Below, one piece after another: positions 9,501 through 17,639 of a stretch of 39,115 nt of DNA (its first letter is position 1; each line of letters begins with the position of its first letter). Source of the stretch: Akkermansiaceae bacterium UBA1518. GTDB taxonomy: Bacteria; Verrucomicrobiota; Verrucomicrobiia; Verrucomicrobiales; Akkermansiaceae. A model generated the notes under the pieces. It was not told the origin of the DNA. It saw only the letters and a list, made by a program, of their open reading frames with translations, and did not search any database. The DNA is taken from contig DCQM01000225.1 in the NCBI GenBank assembly GCA_002323895.1, positions 1-39,115 of the forward strand. Reading direction: 5' to 3'. A program made the position numbers and the translations under genes.

Positions 9501-10157
9501 TTACCTCATGGAATTGAGGTGCAAGTTCTCGACCTAGGATACAAAGAGATTTACGAGGCCCAGTATAAGAAAAAGGGCGATTGGTTCACGAGTCACGGTG
9601 ATGTTTTTCCGGTGGGTCCTATCAGAATGAAGCCCTTTCCTCCAGTGGCGCCAAATGGAAGGCGGAGCTTTCCTTCACAGAACAGGACAAAAGGGATTAA
9701 CGAATGGAATCATTACTATATTCGGGCTACCGAAGGAGTGGTTCGGCTTTGGGTGAATGGGGAAGAGGTTTCAGGAGGAGAGGGGATTAGTCCGGCGGCC
9801 GGTTATTTGTGTCTCGAATCAGAAGGCGCTCCAATTGAATTTAAAAATATACGTTTAAGAGTCTTGCCTCCGTTCGAAACTAAGATGGAGGTTGATGTCG
9901 GGAATCCTCCGCCCGCTCCCAAGCCTGTAAATATGAAAGGACATAAATTGTTAGGAAAGTGGTCCTACGCTGGTAACTACACTCGCGAATTTCTTTCTGA
10001 TGGACGATGCATCTTGCGTAATGGAGAGGAGATGGTCTGGAGTAAGCGCGTAATGGCTGTAACGAGAGACTCAGCAGTTCTTGAGGGTGGTTATACCCAC
10101 GTTTTAAAGGGTGAGAAATTACATATCGAAGGGCGATACCAAGCGGTGCGAAAATAG
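6555..10157 (+). CDS. Secreted PVC-type heme-binding (CxxCH) protein with beta-propeller, HEAT-like and DUF1080 domains
   Basis: The product has 1200 residues. The ATG at 6555 is preferred over the in-frame GTG at 6498 because it opens a clean signal peptide (MKFPPYILFSSLLGSLVVA, then EQKT). Residues about 22-440 form a beta-propeller of the PVC 'membrane-bound dehydrogenase' type (TIGR02604-like: VAMDVDARGRVWVTED, DTDRDGKAD, GFLPSDVVAGTDGALFVSDW). Residues 455-680 are helical HEAT-like repeats. A single c-type heme site CMVCH lies at 754-758 within the family block ending GTPFGPDLTNWG. Residues about 893-1100 match DUF1080 (3-keto-disaccharide hydrolase/laminin-G-like: NSGVFVWATP, HGIEVQVLDLG, WVNGEEVSGG). 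A short C-terminal region follows. These proteins are expanded in Planctomycetes and Verrucomicrobia and are suspected to act on sugars; the substrate is unknown. The stop lies 2 bases from the end of the opposing carboxypeptidase gene. Confidence 0.88.
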   Translation: MKFPPYILFSSLLGSLVVAEQKTMLESFTVAPGLEAKLWAGIELIHSPVAMDVDARGRVWVTEDLQGSGKKGAHARIKILEDTDRDGKADLVKEFGPTFSSKPMGISVFDNKIVISMAPNIHVYTDVDRDDVFDPKVDKEEIIAKGFHGQAHDHALHAVVPGPSGKWYVNHGNIGADVTMADGRRIHASSYYSQNPQSIGKKSFDGRIYVGGFGLRMNPDGSGAEVIFQNSRNAHAMVVTSFGDILQADNDDPAHARAAWVMEHSNFGYAALEDGNRSWEDSAKSWEKKTVTAEIMNDAYERHSKSSLRRDEGHWREHFPGVTPPGNLWGPGAPTGDYFIEGDELGKEYRGKYLVCETVHRAVFAFDLRRGDGRIELENLDKSFFAADRRSKNKSASGFLPSDVVAGTDGALFVSDWNSHTNARGSGNALGGIFRIAKKGAPIKPPEINFLTTDGLLEALKSPAPGVRWFAQKRLKEKGDAFEKLMEFCKLYEGNPYYVARATYVLAQLEDIRGAAAVQLMLTSGYEQWRVLAIRALRMADKKFLRSVVSQMSDDPSQSVRMELLALMRGMELRDIKDDLVKLIAGYDGKNRYYLEALGAVFDDFESQVYLELVKPEQPDPKVWNERQMNLAWRLRSPEALADLAECMMANKIDVETFRRFAYTFALCYSDKERNRNLNFMKRFAEYESFQGEDYQTIIREFIEKDISDPDPVPLTQSYLFPTKFGIPTESGSVDEIASLRPDAGNGRSKAALCMVCHQIGGTGTPFGPDLTNWGQVRDVKEVIRAMVDPSAELAHGYDKPLVVTQSGHRLEGVSRGYSWHAGAIRVKTMGGLTLKVPHRRPHAKIEYLKDHSWMPSASAMGLKNQDVRDIAAYLMSDIAGEVDSGLVVKMEPKFSRGDRPGWVELTGEDFLNVNCRADTWKWEGNHAWCTGSPTGVIRYRKPLTNFEFSCEWMHKKKGGNSGVFVWATPQSVNRLMAGKGALPHGIEVQVLDLGYKEIYEAQYKKKGDWFTSHGDVFPVGPIRMKPFPPVAPNGRRSFPSQNRTKGINEWNHYYIRATEGVVRLWVNGEEVSGGEGISPAAGYLCLESEGAPIEFKNIRLRVLPPFETKMEVDVGNPPPAPKPVNMKGHKLLGKWSYAGNYTREFLSDGRCILRNGEEMVWSKRVMAVTRDSAVLEGGYTHVLKGEKLHIEGRYQAVRK

Positions 10158-10159
10158 CG

Positions 10160-11023
10160 TTATTCCAGAGCCCATTTAAGAAGCTTTTCAGAGTCATTCC
10201 AGATTTCTGAACTTGTTGATCCAAGAGTAACAACGATGACGGCTTTACCTCGGAGGACGCCCGATGAGACGAGGCAGCGCCCGGCGGCAGAGGTGTAACC
10301 AGTTTTCATGCCCGTGCAGTAAGGAAGGCGCTTAAGGATTTTATTGGTGTTTTTGAGTATTTTGGTGCGGCCATCTGGGAAAGTGAATGTGTATTCCTTG
10401 GTTCGCATACACTGACGATAGAAGGGGATTTTGGTGATTTCCCGTGCGAGGATGGCGATATCGAGAGCGGTGGAAAACTGGCCTTTTTCGGTGAGTCCAT
10501 GGGGGTTTTTGAAATTAGATTGGTTCATTCCAAGCGAGCGAGCCGTTTGGTTCATGTAATTCACAAATGCTGGTTGGGAGCCAGAGACGTCTCGAGCTAG
10601 AACCCTTGCAACATCATTTCCTGATTTTACGAGGAGGGCTTTGACGAGAGTCTGGCGTGTGTAGTTCTCTCCTGCGCTCACGTAAATTTTGGTGGGTTCT
10701 ACCTTGGTGTCGGTAGATTGGACAGTGACGGGATCGCTGAGTGGTCCGGCACGGTAGACACAAAGTGCCGTTAGAAGCTTTTGGGTGCTAGCAACGGCTC
10801 GTGGCGTGCGTGCGTTCTTTTGGAAAAGAATGCGCCCGGTTAGGGTGTTAATTACGATTGCACTTTTTGCTTTGATTGACGGAGTGGCGCCCGGGGAAGG
10901 GTTGGGGCGAACAACAAGCGGCTGAGCGCTGACTGGTGGTGCTACTTGCTGTGGAGTTTGGCTCGGACTACAAGCGACAAAAAGGCAGGCGCTGGAGGTA
11001 AGAGCAATCTCTCTAAGTTTCAT
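10160..11023 (-). CDS. D-alanyl-D-alanine carboxypeptidase, peptidase S11 (PBP5/DacA-like) lipoprotein
   Basis: This family removes the terminal D-alanine from peptidoglycan pentapeptides. The 287-residue product has all three penicillin-binding motifs: STQK with catalytic Ser79 and Lys82, SGN at 134-136, and KTG at 240-242 in GMKTGYTSAAGRC. The N-terminus is a signal sequence ending FVAC, with a candidate lipidated Cys18, followed by a Pro/Gln/Ser-rich linker (residues 19-50), so it is probably a membrane-anchored lipoprotein. It lacks the C-terminal beta-domain and amphipathic anchor of E. coli PBP5, which fits N-terminal lipid anchoring. STQK replaces the common SLTK but keeps the nucleophile and lysine. 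ATG at 11023 is the natural start. It sits downstream of the envelope gene group on the same strand, with a 188-base gap. Confidence 0.88.
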   Translation of the reverse strand: MKLREIALTSSACLFVACSPSQTPQQVAPPVSAQPLVVRPNPSPGATPSIKAKSAIVINTLTGRILFQKNARTPRAVASTQKLLTALCVYRAGPLSDPVTVQSTDTKVEPTKIYVSAGENYTRQTLVKALLVKSGNDVARVLARDVSGSQPAFVNYMNQTARSLGMNQSNFKNPHGLTEKGQFSTALDIAILAREITKIPFYRQCMRTKEYTFTFPDGRTKILKNTNKILKRLPYCTGMKTGYTSAAGRCLVSSGVLRGKAVIVVTLGSTSSEIWNDSEKLLKWALE

Positions 11024-11040
11024 GGCGCAAGTTTGGCTAA

Positions 11041-11061
11041 TCGCTTGTCACTGGCAAGCGA
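11041..11061 (-). other. Hairpin in the 5' leader of the carboxypeptidase gene
   Basis: TCGCTTG at 11041-11047 and CAAGCGA at 11055-11061 form a perfect 7-bp stem around a 7-base loop. It ends 18 bases upstream of the ATG at 11023, so it would lie in the 5' untranslated RNA and could affect initiation. No coding sequence lies in 11024-11211. Confidence 0.4.
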
Positions 11062-11135
11062 AAGACTGACTCTTGATGCCGAATCACGCGCTTGCCCCTG
11101 TTTAAGAGGAACAAGGACGTGTTTTGCTGGTATCT

Positions 11136-11170
11136 GGCTTTTTTCGTTAAATAGAGCAGGGAAAAAAGCC
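11136..11170. other. Inverted repeat between the transglutaminase and carboxypeptidase genes
   Basis: GGCTTTTTT at 11136-11144 and AAAAAAGCC at 11162-11170 can pair over 9 bp with a 17-base loop. It lies 42 bases beyond the transglutaminase stop on the minus strand. The run of U would be inside the stem rather than after it, so it is not a classical terminator. It could be a 3'-end stabiliser or a weak pause site. Confidence 0.35.
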
Positions 11171-11211
11171 AAACTAAATTCGTTTTTAAGACTACCGGGT
11201 AGTGCTGAGGT

Positions 11212-12954
11212 TCATACGGCTTCTCTCTCCCATTTACGAAGTTGGTGAAGAAGTTTCTTTTCGATCATCTTGTTGCGGGGCTGGTCGCCATAGAGGACCG
11301 AATAGTGATATTGAAGGAGCTTGACGGTGAAGTCTGGCGCAGTGATTTTTTCCAAATGAGTCCGGAGGGTGCAGCCAGATGGCATGGGATGACCGTGAGC
11401 TAAGCAGGCACTCCGAAAAGCAGAAAGGTAGTTTGGTGAATGGGGTAAGAATCCAGGAACTGGACTGTCCCCGCTAATTAGAACGGAGGGGCGTTTTATG
11501 ATCAGAGCGCCGATAAAGAGAGCGAATAAAGCCACCCCAATCCAAAGCGAGACTTTGAGAAGGGAGTCCGTATTTGTCCCGTTTAATTTTTTGTCTACGT
11601 CTCCAAAATTTGTCGGATAAGGCGAAATTTCGTCAGTTGGTGCCACTGATGGTAAGCCTTCTTCGCGTAATGCAGGGGTCGTTTCAAAAATGACCCATCC
11701 ACGGTCTTTGAGGTAAATTTCAGCCCAGGAATGTGCTTCTCGAGCTCGAAAGACGAAAAGGTTAGGGTCCGAGAAATAACGACCGCCAGACCAGCCAAAG
11801 GCGATACGCGCGGGAAATCCCATTGCTCGTGCGAGCAAGACAGTAGCTGTTGCAAAGTGAGTGCAGTAGCCCGTTTTGGTTTCAAAAAGAAAGCTCTCGA
11901 CGGGTTCGGCTATCGCAGGCATTGCGGGATCAAGAGAGTATCGACAATTCTCATGAAGGTATCGGCGTAAGGATAGCAAAGATTCCCGAGTGGGTGTTCC
12001 AAATCTAGCGGCGAGCGTTTTAATTTTCCCTCGGAGTTTGGGATTGCTCGGAAGCTCTAAATACTCAGGTGAAAGTAGAGTTCCTGGAATAGTTTCAAGG
12101 ATGTTATCGAAGTCTAAGGGGGTCGAGGTCACCTCGTAACGGTATTCTTCTCCCCGAATGGTATTTGGGGGGAGGCGGAAAGTATCTGGTGAGATTTCAC
12201 GAAGACTTGGTTGTTTGATCGAGAGTAAATTTGGAACGGTGATAGCAAGAGTTGGGCCGCCTCGATTAACTTGGTGTGAAATCTCGTAGGTAATCTTTGG
12301 CTCGATTTCGGTGACCTCAAAATTGATCACCTCGTTTCGTGCTGAAAGCGTTTGGGGTATCATGGAGAGAGGAAACCATGACTCTTTGCGATAGGTAGCC
12401 AGAGTGAAATTTCTCAGAAAAAGTTCGCGGTCTAAAAGGAAACGGGCGTCGTTGGTTGTTGAAGGAAAAAGATAGACCTCGGGGCGGTTTGAGGGCCTAA
12501 CTTTTTTGTTTTTATTGAGTGAACGACGGCCGGGGCCAGAAAAGAGCCAGTTGGAAGTGATCAAGCTTTCATTCTCTCCGTTTGATCCTCTGTTCTTCTC
12601 TTGGCTTTCGCTGCTGTTTTTTTTCTTTTCGTAATCGGAGTCAGATTGAAGGAGGTCATCAAGGGTAATGGCAAATTCTTCGGATTTTTCAGGAACGATC
12701 GAGAGGAAGACGAGAAAAAAGGATTCGATAAGGAGGACAGCGAGACTGATCGCAAGATAGTCAAAAGCCCTAGGTTTTCGGGCGGATTTAGCGAGTGTTG
12801 ATGTGGACCTCTCACATTGCCCCCAAAAGGAGAAAGCGATTACGAGGAGAGAGGCGCTGACGAAAATTCTTATGATCGGGTGCCATTGTTCTGGCCAGCC
12901 GCGCAGTAAGATATACCCGGCGATTACAGCTAGAATCAGTAACCCTGATCTCAT
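11212..12954 (-). CDS. Membrane transglutaminase-like protease-fold protein (TgpA-like)
   Basis: The product has 580 residues. Three hydrophobic segments lie near the N-terminus (about 4-18, 27-45, 65-88). An extracytoplasmic domain of about 340 residues follows, then a further membrane segment (about 433-455) and a cytoplasmic tail of about 110 residues. The transglutaminase core is clear: GYCTHFATATVLLARAMGFP with catalytic Cys364, and REAHSWAEIY with His408. WVIFETTP has Glu424 where the family usually has the catalytic Asp (FDPTP). This layout resembles TgpA/DUF3488 proteins, but with fewer N-terminal membrane helices. A role in envelope or peptidoglycan processing is inferred from the amidase two genes upstream. 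The start is 6 bases after the preceding epimerase stop, so the genes are probably one operon. Confidence 0.8.
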   Translation of the reverse strand: MRSGLLILAVIAGYILLRGWPEQWHPIIRIFVSASLLVIAFSFWGQCERSTSTLAKSARKPRAFDYLAISLAVLLIESFFLVFLSIVPEKSEEFAITLDDLLQSDSDYEKKKNSSESQEKNRGSNGENESLITSNWLFSGPGRRSLNKNKKVRPSNRPEVYLFPSTTNDARFLLDRELFLRNFTLATYRKESWFPLSMIPQTLSARNEVINFEVTEIEPKITYEISHQVNRGGPTLAITVPNLLSIKQPSLREISPDTFRLPPNTIRGEEYRYEVTSTPLDFDNILETIPGTLLSPEYLELPSNPKLRGKIKTLAARFGTPTRESLLSLRRYLHENCRYSLDPAMPAIAEPVESFLFETKTGYCTHFATATVLLARAMGFPARIAFGWSGGRYFSDPNLFVFRAREAHSWAEIYLKDRGWVIFETTPALREEGLPSVAPTDEISPYPTNFGDVDKKLNGTNTDSLLKVSLWIGVALFALFIGALIIKRPSVLISGDSPVPGFLPHSPNYLSAFRSACLAHGHPMPSGCTLRTHLEKITAPDFTVKLLQYHYSVLYGDQPRNKMIEKKLLHQLRKWEREAV

Positions 12955-12960
12955 TTTGTC

Positions 12961-13782
12961 TTAAGGTTGCGGGGCCGAGGTAAGGCTATCAAGGGCGTCG
13001 AAATATCGAGGAAAAATGGGGTTCCAGCCTGTTTCACGGATCTTATGATTAAGGACGCGCTTATGGGTCCAAGCTCTTTTGCGTGAAGTGTTTTTTTCAC
13101 CAGTGAGTGGAAGAGGCTTGTCGAAGTAATCAGCGAGTTCCTGATAGCACTTCAGCTGTGAGATCGGATGGTCGTCTGTGATGTTGAAAATACCTGAAAT
13201 TTTATGGTGGGCAAGATGGAGAGTAGCAAGGGCAGCATCCTTAACATGAATTTGATTTAAGATGCGTTGCCCCGACTCTTCAATCACTGCGGAACCGTCA
13301 AGAAATTTTCGAAGGACGACACTACGACCGGGCCCGTAAAGTCCGGCAAGGCGTGCTACGGTTCCGTCTGCCTTAAGGACGAGTTTCTCGGCTTCGAGTA
13401 GGAGTTGCGAAGTTTCGCGAATTGGAGATGTCGGTGAGGTTTCGTCAACGCCCGAACCATCGGTTTGGTGGTAAACCGAGGTAGATGAAGTGAGAATCAG
13501 GTGACTGTTCGGGAAAGTTCTTAGAAGATTTTGAGCTCCTTTTACAAAAACGGCGTGGTAAGCTTCTGCTCCGCCACGTCCTGATGAAGCGCAATGTACG
13601 ATAACTTCTGGATGTGGGATTTTTTCGGCAAGATCAGAGACCTGTTTGGGTGATGAAAGATCACATGCTTCATGGCCATTTCCACCTGATTTGGTGGAGG
13701 TGGTGATTTGGTAATTAGTCGCTAAATTTGCGATCTCGGATCCCAAGTAACCAGCGCCCGCGATGAGTAAAGACGGTTTCAT
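12961..13782 (-). CDS. NAD-dependent epimerase/SDR-family protein (YeeZ-like)
   Basis: This is a 273-residue atypical extended SDR. The N-terminus carries the nucleotide-binding motif LLIAGAGYLGSEIA (Gly9, Gly11, Gly14). VIVHCASSGRGGAEAYHAVF follows, then LILTSSTSVYHQTDGSGVDE with the probable SDR tyrosine, VARLAGLYGPGR, and LNQIHVKDAALATLHLA. These fit the SDR_a5/YeeZ group, whose substrates are undefined. The ATG (13782) overlaps the amidase stop as ATGA, a 4-base overlap typical of translational coupling. The gene ends 6 bases before the transglutaminase start. Being embedded in an envelope unit suggests, but does not show, a sugar-nucleotide substrate. Confidence 0.82.
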   Translation of the reverse strand: MKPSLLIAGAGYLGSEIANLATNYQITTSTKSGGNGHEACDLSSPKQVSDLAEKIPHPEVIVHCASSGRGGAEAYHAVFVKGAQNLLRTFPNSHLILTSSTSVYHQTDGSGVDETSPTSPIRETSQLLLEAEKLVLKADGTVARLAGLYGPGRSVVLRKFLDGSAVIEESGQRILNQIHVKDAALATLHLAHHKISGIFNITDDHPISQLKCYQELADYFDKPLPLTGEKNTSRKRAWTHKRVLNHKIRETGWNPIFPRYFDALDSLTSAPQP

Positions 13783-14963
13783 TTAGAAGAGTAGTAGCGG
13801 GCGACACCTTCGGCAACTGCTTGCGCGTATTCTTGATAAATTCCCCCGGGGTTTTTCTTATAACGGGAAATAAAAGAAATGCTGTTCATGACGTAGGGTT
13901 CCATAAAAATTACGGGGCACTGATACAATCTGTTTGCGAGGAGGTTCCGCGCCCAGAGGTTGGGATGATTGGCAAGATTTTGGGAAGCACGCGCTGAATC
14001 AGGATAACGATAAGCTGGAAGTTTGATGCTTTGATTAAAGGATGCCGCTACCTCGCGGGCGAGGGCAATTTCTTCGGTAATTGTGCCGGAGAGGAGTCTT
14101 TGAAGCATTTCGAATCGTTCATCTTCGTGCGCAAGTTCATCTTCCGTGTAGGTTCCATTGAGAATGATATGAAAATGTTGATCTGGAGTGAGTTCTTTTG
14201 AAGCAGTACCGTTAAAGTGAAGACAGATGACAAGGTCGGGTTTGATAGTCTGATTAACGAGATTGGCTCGGGCACGAATTTCGGATGTTCGATAAAAGAG
14301 TCTCGGATCTGCGAAATCTTGCGCTCGATTTTTTGTGACTGGTTCTAGTTTAGAGCGAACCAAGATGGCCGAGGCACCTAATTTTTCGAGAAGTGGCTTA
14401 AGGATAAGGGCTGTTTTAAGGGTCATCGTTCCTTCGCGAATTGTGAGGCCATCCTGATTGTGTTCACGTTCTTCGATTTTGGCGAAATCCCCACCGATGT
14501 GGCCTGGATCGATAGCGATGACGAGATCTTCAAGTGGGAGCGCGCGGTCACCCGAAAGGTCGGCTCGGGTTTTCCAATTAAACAGGGATCCCGGTGCAGG
14601 TCTGTCCTGCGGAGAGAAAACAAGTTGATAGTTTCCAATTATGGCTTGATTCGCCGATTCGTCGATAGCGATCCATTTCTTCCATGAGGGGTCTTTTGTG
14701 TAAACTGTCTCAAGCCGATTGAGGAATGTCTCTTTAGAGATAGTATTTTGAAATCGGTCGAGCTTTGACCAGTCTGGGAGGCGGCCGAATGGGGCTAGAT
14801 CGGCTGGTTGAGACGGAGTCGAAGGGGCGGAGGAGTGGGGTGGGATTTGCGCGGGAGGAGTTTTCCAAACAAGATAAACTCCGACCGTGAATAACAAAAG
14901 AACGGGAATGGCAATGAGGAGCCACCGGAAGCCCTTGAGCGCGGATGGAGATTGCGAACTCAT
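13779..14963 (-). CDS. N-acetylmuramoyl-L-alanine amidase (Amidase_3), membrane-anchored
   Basis: This family cleaves the amide bond between MurNAc and L-Ala in peptidoglycan. The product has 394 residues from ATG 14963; an in-frame TTG at 14972 would add three residues. One N-terminal membrane segment (about 13-33: WLLIAIPVLLLFTVGVYLVW) is followed by a Pro/Ser-rich linker. Zinc ligands expected for Amidase_3 are visible: His155 in VIAIDPGHIGG, Glu177 in REGTMTLK, and His249 in LVICLHFNG. VIFMEPYVMNS near the end carries the likely catalytic Glu. Between linker and catalytic domain lies a region of about 90 residues of unknown fold. It is the first gene of the amidase-epimerase-transglutaminase unit and diverges from ymdB. 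Confidence 0.88.
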   Translation of the reverse strand: MSSQSPSALKGFRWLLIAIPVLLLFTVGVYLVWKTPPAQIPPHSSAPSTPSQPADLAPFGRLPDWSKLDRFQNTISKETFLNRLETVYTKDPSWKKWIAIDESANQAIIGNYQLVFSPQDRPAPGSLFNWKTRADLSGDRALPLEDLVIAIDPGHIGGDFAKIEEREHNQDGLTIREGTMTLKTALILKPLLEKLGASAILVRSKLEPVTKNRAQDFADPRLFYRTSEIRARANLVNQTIKPDLVICLHFNGTASKELTPDQHFHIILNGTYTEDELAHEDERFEMLQRLLSGTITEEIALAREVAASFNQSIKLPAYRYPDSARASQNLANHPNLWARNLLANRLYQCPVIFMEPYVMNSISFISRYKKNPGGIYQEYAQAVAEGVARYYSSK

Positions 14964-15084
14964 CCTTATCAAGGTCGCTAATCAGATGAGACCTGCAACT
15001 TAAAAGGTATAGGCTAAGCGTATCTTTCCTAAATACAGCGCTTTTCAGCCTTGAGCGCTTCAATTAGGATGACTCCGGCAGATC

Positions 15085-15876
15085 ATGATGAAGATTTTAT
15101 TTTTAGGAGATATTGTGGGATCCCCGGGGCGGAATGCGGTAATCGAGAATTTGGCAGGAATTAAGGAGGAGTATGAGATTGATTTCATTATTGTGAATGG
15201 GGAAAACTCAGCCGGAGGTCGTGGAATAACCCCGAAAATCTGCATCGATTTGCTCCGTGCTGGAGCTGCCGTCGTCACGACAGGGGATCATGTTTGGGAT
15301 CAGCGTGAGATTTTCGATTACTTTCCGACCGAGCCCCGTTTGCTGAGGCCAATTAATTTTGTCGATGCGCCTGGTGCAGGCTCGGTGGTTTTGGAGACAG
15401 CAAAAGGGAAGGTCGCGGTGCTAAATGCAATGGGGAGAACCTTTATGAGCCCTCCCTTAGAAAATCCTCTGCCGTTACTAGAGGCTGAAATCTCCCGCCT
15501 GAAGGAAGATGGGGCGAAAATAGTAGTCGTTGATTTCCATGCCGAAGCGACCAGCGATAAGATTGCCATGGGCCGAGCCCTCGATGGCAAGGTTTCCCTC
15601 GTTGTAGGGACTCACACTCATGTTCAAACGGCTGACGAACAAATTTTTCCCGAAGGAACGGCCTTCTTGACAGATGCTGGAATGTGCGGGCCGGATGCTT
15701 CAGTCTTGGGGCGCGAGGTTGATTCAGTAGTGTGGCGTTTTCGGACCGGTCTTCCTACGCGGTTTCCGGTCGCCAAAGGTCCTGTGCGACTCTGTGGCGT
15801 CATTGTAGAGGTAGACGAAGGGTCAGGTAAGTCGACTTCGATTGAGCGCTTCTCGCGTTTGATTGAAGAAGAATAG
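15085..15876 (+). CDS. ymdB: YmdB-family metallophosphoesterase (TIGR00282)
   Basis: This is a calcineurin-like di-metal phosphoesterase; B. subtilis YmdB hydrolyses 2',3'-cAMP and influences RNA turnover and multicellular behaviour. The 263-residue length is normal. The family metal-binding blocks are all present in order: LFLGDIVGSPGR (residues 5-16), VNGENSAGGRGIT, VVTTGDHVWDQRE, VVVDFHAEATSDK, and VGTHTHVQTADEQI. ATG at 15085 is followed directly by a second ATG (15088); either could be used. No Shine-Dalgarno is present. It is followed by the promoter region for the tRNA-Thr/tuf cluster, and a short stem at 15918-15932 may end its transcript. Confidence 0.9.
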   Translation: MMKILFLGDIVGSPGRNAVIENLAGIKEEYEIDFIIVNGENSAGGRGITPKICIDLLRAGAAVVTTGDHVWDQREIFDYFPTEPRLLRPINFVDAPGAGSVVLETAKGKVAVLNAMGRTFMSPPLENPLPLLEAEISRLKEDGAKIVVVDFHAEATSDKIAMGRALDGKVSLVVGTHTHVQTADEQIFPEGTAFLTDAGMCGPDASVLGREVDSVVWRFRTGLPTRFPVAKGPVRLCGVIVEVDEGSGKSTSIERFSRLIEEE

Positions 15877-15917
15877 AAAAAGAGATAGGTTTTGAAAGGA
15901 GCTGATGCTGCTGAAAC

Positions 15918-15932
15918 CCCCTAGAATAGGGG
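15918..15932 (+). terminator. Short stem after ymdB, weak terminator candidate
   Basis: CCCCTA at 15918-15923 pairs with TAGGGG at 15927-15932 around a GAA loop. It lies 42 bases after the ymdB stop. There is no immediate T-run (the following bases are CCTCATTGG), so termination here is uncertain. Confidence 0.3.
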
Positions 15933-15967
15933 CCTCATTGGAAAAAAACTTTCTTTTGAAAATACTT

Positions 15968-15995
15968 TTGACAGTGTGATCGACTTTGCTAGTTT
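15968..15995 (+). promoter_or_regulatory. Main promoter of the tRNA-Thr/tuf/secE-rpoC cluster
   Basis: A perfect -35 TTGACA lies at 15968-15973. After 16 bases comes a weak -10 TAGTTT at 15990-15995. The 25 bases upstream (about 15940-15965) are A/T-rich, including a seven-A run, like an UP element of strong stable-RNA promoters. The start point would fall near 16001, in a GC-rich palindrome. Location directly ahead of a tRNA gene supports the call; the poor -10 lowers confidence. Confidence 0.55.
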
Positions 15996-15997
15996 GC

Positions 15998-16019
15998 GCC
16001 CCGCTTTCGGCAGCGGGGC
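15998..16019 (+). promoter_or_regulatory. GC-rich hairpin at the predicted transcription start
   Basis: GCCCCGCT at 15998-16005 pairs perfectly with AGCGGGGC at 16012-16019 around a TTCGGC loop, an 8-bp stem. It coincides with the predicted start of the tRNA-Thr/tuf transcript. It could be an operator, a GC-rich discriminator of a stable-RNA promoter, or a 5'-protecting hairpin. About 90 further bases to the tRNA carry nothing I recognise. Confidence 0.45.
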
Positions 16020-16108
16020 GAGATGAGACCGAGGGACGCAATTAAATGTAGCGTTCCTTCCTCCCCTCAACTCACTTCCGGACGCATTCACATTAACTCT
16101 CTGGTTCT

Positions 16109-16183
<75 letters not shown>

Positions 16184-16234
16184 GAGAGTGTGTGAGACGA
16201 CCAAAAACCAGCTAAAACCTAATCAACCAATACA

Positions 16235-17419
<1,185 letters not shown>

Positions 17420-17440
17420 TTTCGATTTTAGACAGGTTGG

Positions 17441-17507
17441 CTTTCCTGAGTGGAAAGGCGGCCTGCTAGGCTGGTTCTACAGGGGCACTCTTTTTAAGGA
17501 GTGCCCC
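17441..17507 (+). other. Two hairpins after tuf, probable mRNA 3'-end or processing structures
   Basis: CTTTCC/GGAAAG at 17441-17446/17452-17457 forms a small stem. GGGGCACTC/GAGTGCCCC at 17482-17490/17499-17507 forms a strong 9-bp stem with an A/T-rich loop. Neither is followed by a T-run (next bases TCAGTCGCC), so read-through to tRNA-Trp and secE is expected, perhaps with processing or partial termination. Confidence 0.55.
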
Positions 17508-17547
17508 TCAGTCGCCTCAAAACACAAACTCTCTAGAAAGCAAAGAT

Positions 17548-17623
17548 AGGACAGTAGCTCAATTGGTAGAGCATCGGTTTCCAAAACCGAGGGTTGCAGG
17601 TTCGAGTCCTGTCTGTCCTGCCA
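17548..17623 (+). tRNA. tRNA-Trp (anticodon CCA)
   Basis: This 76-base cloverleaf has an encoded CCA tail (17621-17623) and discriminator G73, expected for tryptophan. Acceptor arms AGGACAG/CTGTCCT; D-stem GCTC/GAGC; anticodon stem TCGGT/ACCGA with loop TTCCAAA (anticodon 17581-17583); T-stem GCAGG/CCTGT with loop TTCGAGT. It is placed 16 bases before secE; tRNA-Trp upstream of secE-nusG is a widespread bacterial arrangement. No rpmG (L33) gene lies between it and secE. Confidence 0.97.
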
Positions 17624-17639
17624 CTTTCATCATATTCCA

